From assembly GCF_014642855.1 (NCBI RefSeq), contig NZ_BMJB01000001.1, positions 2,790,001-2,854,000 on the forward strand: a stretch of 64,000 nt of DNA, given 5' to 3'. Of this stretch, positions 51,042 through 60,327 are shown piece by piece. The notes beneath the pieces were generated by a model. It saw only the letters and a list, made by a program, of their open reading frames with translations. It did not search any database and was not told the origin of the DNA. Positions within the stretch are counted from its first letter, which is position 1; the number at the start of each line of letters is the position of its first letter. Origin of the DNA: Edaphobacter acidisoli (GTDB lineage: Bacteria > Acidobacteriota > Terriglobia > Terriglobales > Acidobacteriaceae). The translations under genes were made by a program, and so were the position numbers.

Positions 51042-52307
51042 ATGAGCGCCGAACGGGTGAAGGTGACGGTTGGAGTTTCGGGAGGCATTGCAGCCTACAA
51101 GTCCGTCGAGCTGGTGCGGTTGCTGCAGGAGGCTGGTCTCGATCCGCATGTCGTGATGACGCGCGCAGCCACGAAGTTTGTAGGCCCGCTGACCTTTGCG
51201 GGAATTACAGGCCACAAGGTCATTACCGATCTCTGGGGTGAAGATGCCGGCGCTAGTGCGGAGCGCACAGAGGACGCGGTGTCTGCGATGGAGCACATCA
51301 ATGAAGCCCAGACAGCACAGGCGCTGGTTGTGGCTCCGGCGACGGCTGACATTCTGGCAAAGTTTGCCAACGGACTCGCCGACGATTTTCTGAGCACGAT
51401 GTTTCTGGCGACGACTGCTCCGGTAGTTGTCGCACCGGCGATGAACGTGAATATGTGGCAACACCCGGCGGTACAGGCCAATGTCGCCACTCTGCGCGCT
51501 CGCGGCGTGAAGATCGTCGAACCGGGCAGCGGATATCTGGCCTGCGGCATGACCGGCGGCGGGAGGCTTGCGGAGCCTGCGGCAATTGCGGCGGCTGTGG
51601 CCGAAGTGCTGGCGCGTTCTGGCGAGAAAGATGACTTTGCGGGTGAGACGGTCCTGGTAACGGCGGGCGGTACGCGCGAGGCGATCGATCCGGTGCGGTT
51701 CATCGGCAACCGGTCGAGCGGGCGAATGGGATATGCCATCGCCGAAGCTGCGCGGCGTCGTGGAGCGAGGGTGATTCTGGTGAGCGCGCCCGTGAGCCTG
51801 GCTGCGCCTGCTGGCTGCGAGATCGTTCCGGTCGTCAGCGCGGAGGAGATGCGCGGGGCGGTGATGTTGCGACTTGCTGAAGCGACTATTGTTGTCATGG
51901 CTGCGGCAGTGAGTGACTATCGCGTGAAGCATGTCGCAGAGCAGAAGCTGAAGCGCACTGGTGAGCGCATGCTTGAGCTTGAGCCAACAGAAGACATTCT
52001 GGCCGAGACGGCTAAGCGCCGGCGCGAAGGAACGCTGATCGTCGGCTTCGCCGCGGAGACAGAGAATGTTCTGGCCAATGGCCGCGCGAAGCTGGAGCGC
52101 AAGGGCGTCGATGCTGTTGTCGTGAATGATGTCTCGTCATCGGAGACGGGATTCGATTCGGACCAGAACGCTGGAAGCTTTCTCACGCGGGACGGCGTGA
52201 CCGAGCTTCCTGTGATGAGCAAGGTCGAAATGGCCGGGCGGATTCTCGACGAGGTCCGGCGGCTGCGGACTGTGGCAACAGTCGCTCATCGAACAAGCGG
52301 AATATAG
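51042..52307 (+). CDS. coaBC: Bifunctional phosphopantothenoylcysteine decarboxylase/phosphopantothenate-cysteine ligase CoaBC (421 aa)
   Basis: Makes 4'-phosphopantetheine from phosphopantothenate in CoA synthesis. The N-terminal CoaC half (flavin-binding) has VGVSGGIAAYKSVELVRLL, the FAGITGHKV region, APATADILAKFANGLADD and the catalytic PAMNVNMW. The C-terminal CoaB half has VLVTAGGTREAIDPVRFIGNRSSGRMG, a nucleotide-binding and catalytic stretch. AGGGGA precedes ATG 51042. It lies 679 bases upstream of panB on the same strand, with one reverse-strand gene between. Confidence 0.96.
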   Translation: MSAERVKVTVGVSGGIAAYKSVELVRLLQEAGLDPHVVMTRAATKFVGPLTFAGITGHKVITDLWGEDAGASAERTEDAVSAMEHINEAQTAQALVVAPATADILAKFANGLADDFLSTMFLATTAPVVVAPAMNVNMWQHPAVQANVATLRARGVKIVEPGSGYLACGMTGGGRLAEPAAIAAAVAEVLARSGEKDDFAGETVLVTAGGTREAIDPVRFIGNRSSGRMGYAIAEAARRRGARVILVSAPVSLAAPAGCEIVPVVSAEEMRGAVMLRLAEATIVVMAAAVSDYRVKHVAEQKLKRTGERMLELEPTEDILAETAKRRREGTLIVGFAAETENVLANGRAKLERKGVDAVVVNDVSSSETGFDSDQNAGSFLTRDGVTELPVMSKVEMAGRILDEVRRLRTVATVAHRTSGI

Positions 52308-52831
52308 GCTGGGACGCTCTTCCGGTACTCACTGAACTCGCTGCCGAAGTGGTTGGCGAGCAGGTTGTCTTCGGTCTGGACGCGGATCTCGGTGCCGATC
52401 AGGAAGACAACGAGCGCCACGACAAACAATCTCCACGGAGTCACGACGATGCCCGTCGCCAACAGTACCGCGAGCATCGAGGCATAGATGGGATGCCGCA
52501 CAAGCGCATAGGGGCCGGTGCGGATGAGCTTGTGTCCGTCGCTGATGGCGGCCTCAAAGCGCAGATGGATGCCGAGCGCGTTCGTCGCAGCCCACGAAAG
52601 CAGCGCACCCACCGCAAACAACGCCACGGAAACAAATATCCTCCACAACGCAGGATGATAAGACCACGAGTGCCTCATCCAGAGCAGCGCGTAGGCAATG
52701 AACTCCAGCAGCATTCCCCAACGCGAACGGCTGTCGCTCTTTTTTGCGGCACGCTGGTTCCATTTGCGCAGGAATGGTGCAAACCACAGCGCCCACCCCA
52801 GGGCAAGGATGGCACAGACATAGACCGGCAT
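52286..52831 (-). CDS. Isoprenylcysteine methyltransferase-like membrane protein (181 aa)
   Basis: Four to five hydrophobic helices with the ICMT/PEMT fold: ISDGHKLIRTGPYALVRHPIYASMLAVLLATGIV carries the RHPxY motif that binds S-adenosylmethionine and lipid. The start is ATG 52831 (MPVYVCAILALGW), since a longer frame runs into the panB leader. The real methyl acceptor in bacteria is unknown (possibly isoprenoid or phospholipid). It is inserted in the reverse direction between coaBC and panB and overlaps the coaBC end by 22 bases. Confidence 0.83.
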   Translation of the reverse strand: MPVYVCAILALGWALWFAPFLRKWNQRAAKKSDSRSRWGMLLEFIAYALLWMRHSWSYHPALWRIFVSVALFAVGALLSWAATNALGIHLRFEAAISDGHKLIRTGPYALVRHPIYASMLAVLLATGIVVTPWRLFVVALVVFLIGTEIRVQTEDNLLANHFGSEFSEYRKSVPAYIPLVR

Positions 52832-52985
52832 AGCTTTGATTGTAGGCCGCTTGAGACGGGCTTGCAGTGCGGATTCGCGGCGCGTAGGCTTTAACTGCTG
52901 CCAGGGTTTGCTGGCAACAGGTGGCATCCGGCCAAAGCCGTCCGATACTTCGGCGGCGCGCGGTGGAGCTGCACTGGAGATGACC

Positions 52986-53921
52986 ATGAGTCTGACGACG
53001 TTTCGCACGGCGCCTGCCGGAGCTGGAAGTGAGAGTGTCGCGCGTGAGACGCGCACCACAGAAATTCCCCTCAGCAAAGTAACAGTACCTTCGCTGCTTG
53101 AGAAAAAAGCACGGAGGCAGCCCATCGTTTCGCTGACGGCGTATGACTATGCCAGCGCGCGTCTGCTGGACGAAGCCGGGCTCGACATCGTGCTGGTGGG
53201 CGACTCGCTGGCCATGGTGATGCAGGGTTACGAGAACACGCTGGCGATCACGATGGACGAGATGCTGGTCTACACGCGCGGCGTACGACGGGCTGTGCGT
53301 CACGCGCTGGTTGTGGCAGACATGCCTTTCGGTAGCTATCAGGCTGATGAACAGACGGGCGTCGCGAACGCAATCCGGTTTGTGAAAGAAGCGGGAGCCG
53401 AGGCAGTGAAGCTCGAAGGCGGCCGCGAGCGCGCTGCGCTGGTGCGGCGTCTGACGGCAGCGGAGATTCCTGTGATGGGCCACATCGGCCTGACTCCGCA
53501 GAGCGTTCACCGCATGGGCGGCTACAAGGTGCAGGGCAAGACGACGGCCGCGATGGAAGAGTTGCGAACGGATGCGCTGGCGCTGGAAGACGCGGGCTGT
53601 TTCTCCATCGTGCTGGAAGGAGTCCCTAGAGAGCTTGCGCGCCTGGTGACGGAAGAGCTGCACATTCCCACGATCGGCATTGGCGCCGGGCCGGATTGCG
53701 ATGGGCAGATTCTGGTGCTGCACGACATGATGACGATGACCTTCTCCGAGCCGGCGAAGTTTGTTCGCCGCTATGCGGACGTTGCCGACGTGATGCGCAC
53801 GGCACTCGCAGATTACAAGCGCGACGTCGAAGCGCGTACGTTCCCTTCGGACGAGGAGAGCTACCACCTGCCGCGCGAGACCCGGAAGTCGCTTGAAGTC
53901 ATGACCGGATTGGCGGGGTAA
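52986..53921 (+). CDS. panB: 3-methyl-2-oxobutanoate hydroxymethyltransferase PanB (311 aa)
   Basis: First step of pantothenate synthesis: adds a hydroxymethyl group from methylene-THF to ketoisovalerate. Clear motifs are ARRQPIVSLTAYDYASARLLDEAGLDIVLVGDSLAMV, VADMPFGSY, AEAVKLEGG, GHIGLTPQSVH, GYKVQG and ITIGIGAGPDCDGQ-like IPTIGIGAGPDCDGQILVLHDM. The start chosen is ATG 52986 with GGAG 6 bases before; an ATG two codons upstream overlaps that site. About 30 residues at the N-terminus exceed the usual length. panC begins 11 bases after it. Confidence 0.95.
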   Translation: MSLTTFRTAPAGAGSESVARETRTTEIPLSKVTVPSLLEKKARRQPIVSLTAYDYASARLLDEAGLDIVLVGDSLAMVMQGYENTLAITMDEMLVYTRGVRRAVRHALVVADMPFGSYQADEQTGVANAIRFVKEAGAEAVKLEGGRERAALVRRLTAAEIPVMGHIGLTPQSVHRMGGYKVQGKTTAAMEELRTDALALEDAGCFSIVLEGVPRELARLVTEELHIPTIGIGAGPDCDGQILVLHDMMTMTFSEPAKFVRRYADVADVMRTALADYKRDVEARTFPSDEESYHLPRETRKSLEVMTGLAG

Positions 53922-53932
53922 GCAAGCAGCCG

Positions 53933-54775
53933 ATGCGGATTGTTACAAAAGCAGAAGAGATGCAGTGGGTGTGCCGCGAGCTGCGCTCGGGCGGTGCCGT
54001 TCTGGGGCTCGTCCCGACGATGGGCGCGCTGCACGAAGGCCACCTTTCGCTGGTGCGGCGAGCACGCGGCGAGTGCAGCGTTGTAACGGCCTCGATCTTC
54101 GTAAACCCGCTACAGTTTGGTCCGAGTGAAGACTTCGCCAAGTATCCGCGCACCTTCGCTGAGGACTGCGCGGCTCTGGAGCGCGAAGGCGTAGGTCTGG
54201 TTTTTGCACCCGATGCAGCCGAGATGTATCCGGCAGACGCAGTCACGACAATCTCCGTGCCCGGTGTCGGCGATCGGCTGGATGGCGCGTCGCGACCGGG
54301 ACACTTCAGCGGTGTCGCCACAGTAGTGGCGAAACTGTTGCATATCGTTGGTCCGGCTCGCGCCTACTTTGGCCAGAAGGACGCGGCACAATTGGCCGTG
54401 CTGCGAAGAATGGTGCGCGATCTGAACTTCGACGTGAAGCTGGTGGGTTGCCCTATCGTCCGCGATGCCGACGGTCTGGCCATGAGCAGCAGAAACACCT
54501 ATCTGAGCGTCACCGAGCGGCAACAGGCACTGGCGCTGCGGCGGAGCCTGCTGGCGATGGAGCAGATGATCTCGAGCGGCGAGCGCGACAGTAATGCATT
54601 GATTGCGCGAGGAAGGCAAGTACTCGGAGCAGAGCCTGGCGTTCGCTTGGACTATCTGGCAGTGGTCGACGCCGATACGCTGTTGCCGGTAGAGGCTGCG
54701 AAAACAGGAAGGCTTGTCGCCATTGCGGCCTGGGTGGGCTCAACGCGGCTGATCGACAACTTCGTTGTGCGGTAG
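53933..54775 (+). CDS. panC: Pantothenate synthetase PanC (280 aa)
   Basis: Joins pantoate and beta-alanine using ATP. The nucleotidyltransferase signatures are PTMGALHEGHLSLVRRA, FVNPLQFGPSEDF, SRPGHFSGVATVVAKLL, AYFGQKDAAQLAVLRRMVRDLN and the KMSKS-like SSRNTYLS. Length 280 is normal. It lies 11 bases after panB in the same operon. Confidence 0.96.
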   Translation: MRIVTKAEEMQWVCRELRSGGAVLGLVPTMGALHEGHLSLVRRARGECSVVTASIFVNPLQFGPSEDFAKYPRTFAEDCAALEREGVGLVFAPDAAEMYPADAVTTISVPGVGDRLDGASRPGHFSGVATVVAKLLHIVGPARAYFGQKDAAQLAVLRRMVRDLNFDVKLVGCPIVRDADGLAMSSRNTYLSVTERQQALALRRSLLAMEQMISSGERDSNALIARGRQVLGAEPGVRLDYLAVVDADTLLPVEAAKTGRLVAIAAWVGSTRLIDNFVVR

Positions 54776-55099
54776 TTGCTCTGCCTCAAATTGCAACAAC
54801 ACCTGCCTTCGTCTGCCTGTGCAAAACCTGCATCTCGTCTTCATGCCGCATTTCGCAACTTTGAGCGTCACTGCGTGTCTGTCTGCATGTAGCCGGGTCG
54901 AGTCACTCCGGCGGACGAAGGGTTATGGCTCGGATTACACGAAAGTGCCAGTGTTTCCCGCAATTTCAGAGTGCATTCTTTTACCGCGCTAGTAACATCA
55001 AAGGCGTAGCGTCTTTCGCCGGATTTGGCCGAAAAGATTGAAAGACAAGGGGCCGGAAGTAACCACACCGGTTGTCAGGCAAGGACTTCGATCAGCAGA
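54776..55099. other. Upstream region of the diguanylate cyclase
   Basis: 324 bases between panC and the cyclase start. I see no gene, riboswitch or strong terminator in it. A weak in-frame TTG at 55025 could extend the cyclase. An AAGGA at 55081 stands about 14 bases before ATG 55100. Confidence 0.4.
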
Positions 55100-56404
55100 A
55101 TGCCACCATCCTCACAATACGAACTCGTCATCGAACAGCTTGAGCGGCTTGCCAAGCACGGGTATCAGAAGCTGGGACTGCCCACGCCGCTTGAAGACAG
55201 CTTCGAAAAAGCGACTGCGGGACAGCGTGCGATGCGGTTGTGGATTGAGGGCCTGATTGCTATCGCGCTCTTCAATGCGTTCGTCATCATCGACTATTTC
55301 ATTCGTGGCGGGACCGCCTGGTTTGCCCTCGAAGTACGCCTGTGCCTCATTACGCCCATCGCGCTGATCGTCAACGCGAGCATGCGGTGGAACCCGAACA
55401 AGATCTATCGCGAGACAGTGATTGCGGTGGTCAGTTGCGGTATCGGCCTGACACATCTCTACCTGGAGAGCAACAAGAGCGCAGCTTCCTCGGCTTACGC
55501 ACAGGTTGGCCTGATTGTTGCCGTCATCTTCGCCAACGTGGTGATGCGGCTGCAATTTCCCTACGCCCTCGTCTCGTCGATCGTGCTCATGACGGGCGAT
55601 TTCTATTTTGTCTATCAGGACCGCTTTCTGCAGCCGCCCGACAAACTGCTGGGAATTGCGCTGGCGATCTGCGCCATCACGATGACCGTGATCGCCAACT
55701 ACAGCGTGAACCGCGAAGAACGCTTTGCCTATCTGATTCGCCTGCGCAGTGACTTGCAGAGCCGCGAGCTCTCTGCTTCCAACGCCAGGCTGCAACGCAT
55801 CTCCAACGTGGACAGTCTGACAGGCCTGGCTAACCGGCACGCATACGAGATGGAGTTTCGCAGACTATGGCGCGAGGCCGCTGCCGCAAAGACTCCGCTT
55901 TCGGCCATCGTGATTGACATCGATCACTTTAAAATGGTCAACGACACACGCGGTCATCTTTATGGCGACCGCGTACTGGTGCGCGTCGCATCTTTGCTCG
56001 TGCAGGGCCTACGCGGTAAGGACGACTTTGCGGCCCGCTTCGGTGGCGAGGAATTCGTCGTATTGCTGCCGCAAGCTACGCAGGAGGGCGCAATGATTGT
56101 CGCCGAGCGTATCCGCAAACTTGTGGAGGTAGCCGGTTCCCCGGCGATGCACGAGTCCGGGGACCTGCCGCCGCTTTCCACTGTCAGTTGTGGCGTCGCC
56201 TCCACCTGGCCCGCAGACGCTTCCAACAGAGAAGACCTGATAGATGCCGCTGATCGGGCGCTCTATGAAGCCAAGCGCACTGGACGCAATCGCGTTTGCC
56301 TGGGTGAGATTACTGCACCTTCGAAAAAGCGCCCCGCTTCGCACGGCTGGTCTGGACGCCATCGCGCCCATACCGACTCATCTACCCGCGTCAAAGTACA
56401 GTAG
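55100..56404 (+). CDS. GGDEF diguanylate cyclase with membrane sensor (434 aa)
   Basis: Makes the second messenger c-di-GMP from two GTP. The N-terminal part has about six membrane segments (IEGLIAIALFNAFVIIDYF, LCLITPIALIVNASM, YAQVGLIVAVIFANVVM and others). The GGDEF domain starts at about residue 250 (DSLTGLANRHAYEMEFRRLW) and has a GGEEF active site at about 314-318 with FKMVNDTRGHLYGDRVL. The residue at the usual I-site arginine position (nine before GG) is Gly; an Arg sits one place further, so product inhibition may be weak. The start is chosen at ATG 55100 (MPPSSQYELV). Confidence 0.9.
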   Translation: MPPSSQYELVIEQLERLAKHGYQKLGLPTPLEDSFEKATAGQRAMRLWIEGLIAIALFNAFVIIDYFIRGGTAWFALEVRLCLITPIALIVNASMRWNPNKIYRETVIAVVSCGIGLTHLYLESNKSAASSAYAQVGLIVAVIFANVVMRLQFPYALVSSIVLMTGDFYFVYQDRFLQPPDKLLGIALAICAITMTVIANYSVNREERFAYLIRLRSDLQSRELSASNARLQRISNVDSLTGLANRHAYEMEFRRLWREAAAAKTPLSAIVIDIDHFKMVNDTRGHLYGDRVLVRVASLLVQGLRGKDDFAARFGGEEFVVLLPQATQEGAMIVAERIRKLVEVAGSPAMHESGDLPPLSTVSCGVASTWPADASNREDLIDAADRALYEAKRTGRNRVCLGEITAPSKKRPASHGWSGRHRAHTDSSTRVKVQ

Positions 56405-56509
56405 TCTTCCCGCACACAAACCGATGCCTGAAGATGGCTACGGCGAATGCTTCCAATGCCGAAGCCACTGCTGGCCTTGTCCGTGCGGCTGCGCTCTATC
56501 ATCCCATGA

Positions 56510-57865
56510 TCATTTGCCGATGCAGAATCTGCTGAAGATCAGATTCAGGATGTCGTCAGTTGCCGTCGCTCCTGTGAGCGAGTCGAGCGCACGAAGCGAC
56601 TCATACAGATCGAGCAGAACCATTTCATGCGGCATCTCCGCTGCGACTGCCTGGCGTGCCTGGGCAAGAGCATGAAGCGCCTCATTGACTGCCTGCTGCT
56701 GACGAACATTTGTGACCAAAGCAGACTCCGAAGCAGGAGACGATTTCGTTATCAGCGCAACCATCGCTGCACGAAGATCCACAATACCTTCTCCAGTAAG
56801 GGCCGACGTTGCAATCGCGGCTCGCGTCAATCCATCTTTACGAGGGGAGCCGTTGCTCAAGTCGCACTTGTTGATCGCAACGATTAGCGGGCGGCCGCCG
56901 TGCTCGGCAAGCGTGGCCTCATCTTCTGCGTGCAATGGAGCCGTAGCATCAAGTACCAACAGGACGATATCAGCCTCCGCCATGGCCTCTCGCGATTTCG
57001 CAATGCCAATCGACTCTGCCTCGTCATTCGTGTGTCGCAGTCCTGCCGTGTCGACAAGCTCAACAGGAATCCCCTCCAGTGAGACGCGCTCTGTGACAAG
57101 ATCGCGTGTCGTACCCGGAGTCGCTGTGACGATAGCGCGATCACGTTGCACAAGTCGATTGAAGATCGACGACTTGCCCGCATTCGGACGGCCCACAATC
57201 GCCAGCGTCAGGCCATCGCGCACGATGCGCCCGTAGGCAAACGTCTCCGCCAGCTCCTGAAGCGGAGTCACAACAGTATCGATCTGCGCGGTGATCTGCC
57301 CGTTCGGCAAAAGGTCGATATCATCTTCGGCAAAATCAATGCCGGCTTCGAGCGCAGCGATTAGTGCGACTAGTTTTTCTTTGATGAGAGCGACTCGGCG
57401 CGACAGCGATCCACGCATTTGCTGGGCGGCGATGCGCGCCTGGTGCAGCGTAGTCGATTCAATTAGATCGTGAACGGCTTCCGCTTGAGTCAAATCAAGA
57501 CGGCCGGAGAGAAACGCGCGTTGCGTAAATTCGCCAGGTTCAGCCAGTCGCGCACCGTGTGCAATCGCCTCGCGCAGAAGATAGTCGAGCAGCACGGGCG
57601 AGCCGTGCGGGGCGATCTCCACAACATCTTCTGATGTATACGAATTCGGCGCCTCGAAGAACGTGACCACGGCTTCGTCCAACACATCGCCGGTCTCTGC
57701 TTCGATGACCGCCGCAAAGCGAGCGTGGCCGGCAGCCAGCGGATTCCTCAGGCGCAGCACGGGCTCTGCAATAGAGCGCGCGCCAGGGCCCGAAAGCCTG
57801 ACGATGCCGATGCCTCCACGGCCCGGTGGCGTGGAGATGGCAACGATTGTGTCGTCGTGAATCAT
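56510..57865 (-). CDS. mnmE: tRNA modification GTPase MnmE/TrmE (451 aa)
   Basis: With MnmG it modifies the wobble uridine of several tRNAs. The N-terminal folate-binding domain begins MIHDDTIVAISTPPGRGGIGIVRLSG. The G domain has GRPNAGKSSIFNRL (P-loop), DTAGLR (G3) and NKCD (G4). The C-terminus ends FCIGK with the catalytic Cys. Length is normal. It is 52 bases after the stomatin-like gene on the same strand, probably an operon. Confidence 0.97.
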   Translation of the reverse strand: MIHDDTIVAISTPPGRGGIGIVRLSGPGARSIAEPVLRLRNPLAAGHARFAAVIEAETGDVLDEAVVTFFEAPNSYTSEDVVEIAPHGSPVLLDYLLREAIAHGARLAEPGEFTQRAFLSGRLDLTQAEAVHDLIESTTLHQARIAAQQMRGSLSRRVALIKEKLVALIAALEAGIDFAEDDIDLLPNGQITAQIDTVVTPLQELAETFAYGRIVRDGLTLAIVGRPNAGKSSIFNRLVQRDRAIVTATPGTTRDLVTERVSLEGIPVELVDTAGLRHTNDEAESIGIAKSREAMAEADIVLLVLDATAPLHAEDEATLAEHGGRPLIVAINKCDLSNGSPRKDGLTRAAIATSALTGEGIVDLRAAMVALITKSSPASESALVTNVRQQQAVNEALHALAQARQAVAAEMPHEMVLLDLYESLRALDSLTGATATDDILNLIFSRFCIGK

Positions 57866-57917
57866 GCTCCCTTAAGCCTACTGCTACGCAGCAGCATCAA
57901 GCAGGCAACCTTGTTTT

Positions 57918-58871
57918 TCAAGAACCCGATTGCGAAGACGCAATGCCGGCATGTAGTGCAGCAAGCCCATTTGCCGACGCTCCCACTGTGGCTTTGAGCC
58001 CGGCGATAATCTGCGTCATATAGTCATTGGCCGCACCGGGATTATTTGGCAAAAAGATAGTGCTCGAGCCGCTGCGGGTGCCCACATCGCGCAGCGTGTC
58101 GAAGTACTGCGTGAGTAATACCAGCGCCATCACGTCGTCCGGCGTTGCACCAGGCACAGACTCGCGAAAGTTCTCAATCGATGAGCGCAGACCGTCGATG
58201 ATGGCCTGCCGCTCCGCTGCAACACCTTTGCCTTGCAGCGCCTTCGCTTCAGCCTGCTTGACCTTCAGAATCTTGTCGGCCTCGCCACGTGCCTGTGCCG
58301 CTACCTGCGCGCGCTGTGCGGCGTTGATATCGTTCATCGCATCCTTCACCTTAACGTCAGGAATGATGTCAGTGACAAGTGCCGTCAGAATGTTGTAGCC
58401 GAAACCCGACATGATCGAATCCAGTTCATTCTTCACGGCAACTGAGATGCCCGATTGCTGCTCAAACGTCTCGTCGAGCGAGAGCTTCGGCACATGCCCA
58501 AGGATCGAGTTGAAGACGAACGACTCGATCTGCTTCTGCGGTGTGCTGAGCTTGTAGAAGGCGTCATATATCTTGTCATCAAGCACCTGGTACTGCACCG
58601 AGACAGGAATCTGGACGAAGACATTGTCGTGCGTCTTGGTCTCCACCTGGAACTGTGCCTGCTTGACCTGAAGGTCCACGAAGAAGACGCGCTCGGCGTA
58701 CGGGATCAGCACATGCAGGCCAGGCCGCACGATGCGATTGAACTTGCCCCATCGCTCGACGACGCCCGCCGTATAAGTCCGCACCGTGTACAGGGTTTTG
58801 GCGATGGTAACGAGCGCAATTACGAGAACAATAAAAAGAACTATCAGCAGAAATGTGTTCAGTGCGTCCAT
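57918..58871 (-). CDS. SPFH/Band 7 stomatin-like protein (317 aa)
   Basis: One N-terminal membrane helix (FLLIVLFIVLVIALVTIAKTLY) followed by the SPFH domain (RTYTAGVVERWGKFNRIVRPGLHVLIPYAERV, then FVQIPVSVQYQVLDD), a coiled coil rich in Ala and Gln (AAQARGEADKILKVKQAEAKALQGKGVAAERQA), and a flexible C-terminus. Stomatin-like proteins organise membrane microdomains and often scaffold proteases. No NfeD or other partner is adjacent. ATG 58871 follows GAGGTGG; a longer frame is rejected. It lies 52 bases upstream of mnmE. Confidence 0.92.
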   Translation of the reverse strand: MDALNTFLLIVLFIVLVIALVTIAKTLYTVRTYTAGVVERWGKFNRIVRPGLHVLIPYAERVFFVDLQVKQAQFQVETKTHDNVFVQIPVSVQYQVLDDKIYDAFYKLSTPQKQIESFVFNSILGHVPKLSLDETFEQQSGISVAVKNELDSIMSGFGYNILTALVTDIIPDVKVKDAMNDINAAQRAQVAAQARGEADKILKVKQAEAKALQGKGVAAERQAIIDGLRSSIENFRESVPGATPDDVMALVLLTQYFDTLRDVGTRSGSSTIFLPNNPGAANDYMTQIIAGLKATVGASANGLAALHAGIASSQSGS

Positions 58872-58953
58872 AACGGCCACCTCGCAAGCGAGAATACATG
58901 AGGCCTTCACAAAGTGCGAATCGAGCGGAACTTACCAGCGTTAGGATGAATGC

Positions 58954-59646
58954 ATGGCGACATACTTCTCCTCGAATGCACTGAAGTTCCTGAAGGGTTT
59001 AAAGCGCAACAACGACCGCGAGTGGTTCCAGGCACGCAAAGACATCTACGAGCGTGGGCTGAAGACGCCGATGCTTGCGCTCGTCAACGAGATCAACGAA
59101 GCGATGCTCCGCTTCGCGCCCGAGAATGTACAGCCACCACAGAAGGCCATGATGCGCATCTACCGCGACATCCGCTTCAGCAAGGACAAACGCCCGTACA
59201 AAACGAATGTGGCCGCATGGTGGGCACGAGCCGGGCTCGAAAAAACCTCAGGCGGCGGGTTCTACTTCCACTTCAGCCCCGATGAGGTCGTCATCGCCGC
59301 GGGCGTCTACATGCCCGAGCGCGAACAGTTGCTGGCCATCCGGCGTTATCTCGTCGATCACCATACCGAGATGCGGCGCCTGCTCGCGGGCAAAAAACTG
59401 CGTTCGCTCATGCAGGAGTTCGACGGCAGACGCTTAACGCGCCCGCCTAAAGGATTCGCAGCCGACGACCCCGCATTGGATCTACTCATGTGCCAGCAGT
59501 GGGGCATAACCGCCCACCTGCCGCCAGAGACCGCGCTTCAGCCGACGCTGCTCAAAGACATCATCGAACGCTTCAAAGTGGCCGCGCCTGTCGTTGCATT
59601 GCTCAACGCGCCGCTCGCGCCAAAGCCCAAACGGCCGCTGTTTTAA
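58954..59646 (+). CDS. TIGR02453/DUF2461 family protein (230 aa)
   Basis: Conserved cytosolic protein of unknown role. The family marks are ALKFLKGLKRNNDREWFQARKDIYE at the start, RIYRDIRFSKDKRPYKTNVAAWW in the middle, GGFYFHFSPDEVVIAAGVYMPE and the RRLTRPPKGFAADDPALDLL end. Length 230 is typical. It is divergent from the stomatin gene and convergent with the S24-like gene (stops three bases apart). Confidence 0.92.
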   Translation: MATYFSSNALKFLKGLKRNNDREWFQARKDIYERGLKTPMLALVNEINEAMLRFAPENVQPPQKAMMRIYRDIRFSKDKRPYKTNVAAWWARAGLEKTSGGGFYFHFSPDEVVIAAGVYMPEREQLLAIRRYLVDHHTEMRRLLAGKKLRSLMQEFDGRRLTRPPKGFAADDPALDLLMCQQWGITAHLPPETALQPTLLKDIIERFKVAAPVVALLNAPLAPKPKRPLF

Positions 59647-59649
59647 CCG

Positions 59650-60327
59650 TCACAGCTCCGAAAACACCAGGCAGACGCGCCCCACGAGGTAATCACCCGG
59701 CGACTCGTGTGCAGCCAGCGGAAGCAGTTGCACAGGAAAGTTGCGCGAATACGGCCGCAGAATCAGGCGGCCTTCATTGAAGTCGACAAAGCGCACCAGC
59801 AGAGCAGCGCCACAGCGCACGGCATAGAGCGTCTGCTGATAGGCGCGATAGGGCGCCAGCGAATTATAGTGCCGATCGAGTACGACGATGGCGCCCGGCA
59901 GGAGCACTGGGTCCATCGCCGCAGCCTGTTGCGCATCGGTACGGATGGCTACGAAGCGCTGCCAATGCGCATGCTTCGTCGAGGGCCTCGCGCGGTTGTC
60001 ATCCAGCCGCGAGGCCGCGACCTGAATGGTTTCGATAACCGCCGAGGGCAGAATGTGCGCATCGTCCATCGCAGCAGAGGCCGAGACCACAGGAACAGCC
60101 TCCATCGGGTCGCTCGATACCTGCCTGCTCATCGGAGCTGCTGAGGCGGCAAGTTCCACAGGCAGCAACTGGTCGATGGTGATGTTTTGTGCGGCCAGCA
60201 CGCGGTCAAGTCCTTCGAGCGAGAGCGATCGCCGACGGTTTAAAAAATTTGAGATGTGCGCCTCGGCCAGCCAGGCCGCCTGGCGCAACTCGAAGAGCGC
60301 GTCGAGCGGCACGAGCGCAGCGTGCAA
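59650..60327 (-). CDS. XRE-like regulator with S24/LexA-type C-terminal domain (225 aa)
   Basis: N-terminal helix-turn-helix of the Xre/Cro kind (AWLAEAHISNFLNRRRSLSLEGLDRVLAA) with the first helix short, and a C-terminal S24-type domain (VLLPGAIVVLDRHYNSLAPYRAYQQTLYAVRCGAALLVRFV...YLVGRVCLVFSEL) like that of phage repressors and LexA. No ATG starts the frame: the first candidate is TTG 60327, and the frame stays open upstream without a start codon, so the N-terminus is uncertain. A catalytic Ser/Lys pair cannot be confirmed. It may be a host stress regulator or a remnant of a phage-like repressor. Confidence 0.65.
   Translation of the reverse strand: MHAALVPLDALFELRQAAWLAEAHISNFLNRRRSLSLEGLDRVLAAQNITIDQLLPVELAASAAPMSRQVSSDPMEAVPVVSASAAMDDAHILPSAVIETIQVAASRLDDNRARPSTKHAHWQRFVAIRTDAQQAAAMDPVLLPGAIVVLDRHYNSLAPYRAYQQTLYAVRCGAALLVRFVDFNEGRLILRPYSRNFPVQLLPLAAHESPGDYLVGRVCLVFSEL

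Noticed and set aside
52554..53867. 437-codon reverse frame
   Set aside because: Antisense of panB; panB has complete active-site motifs.
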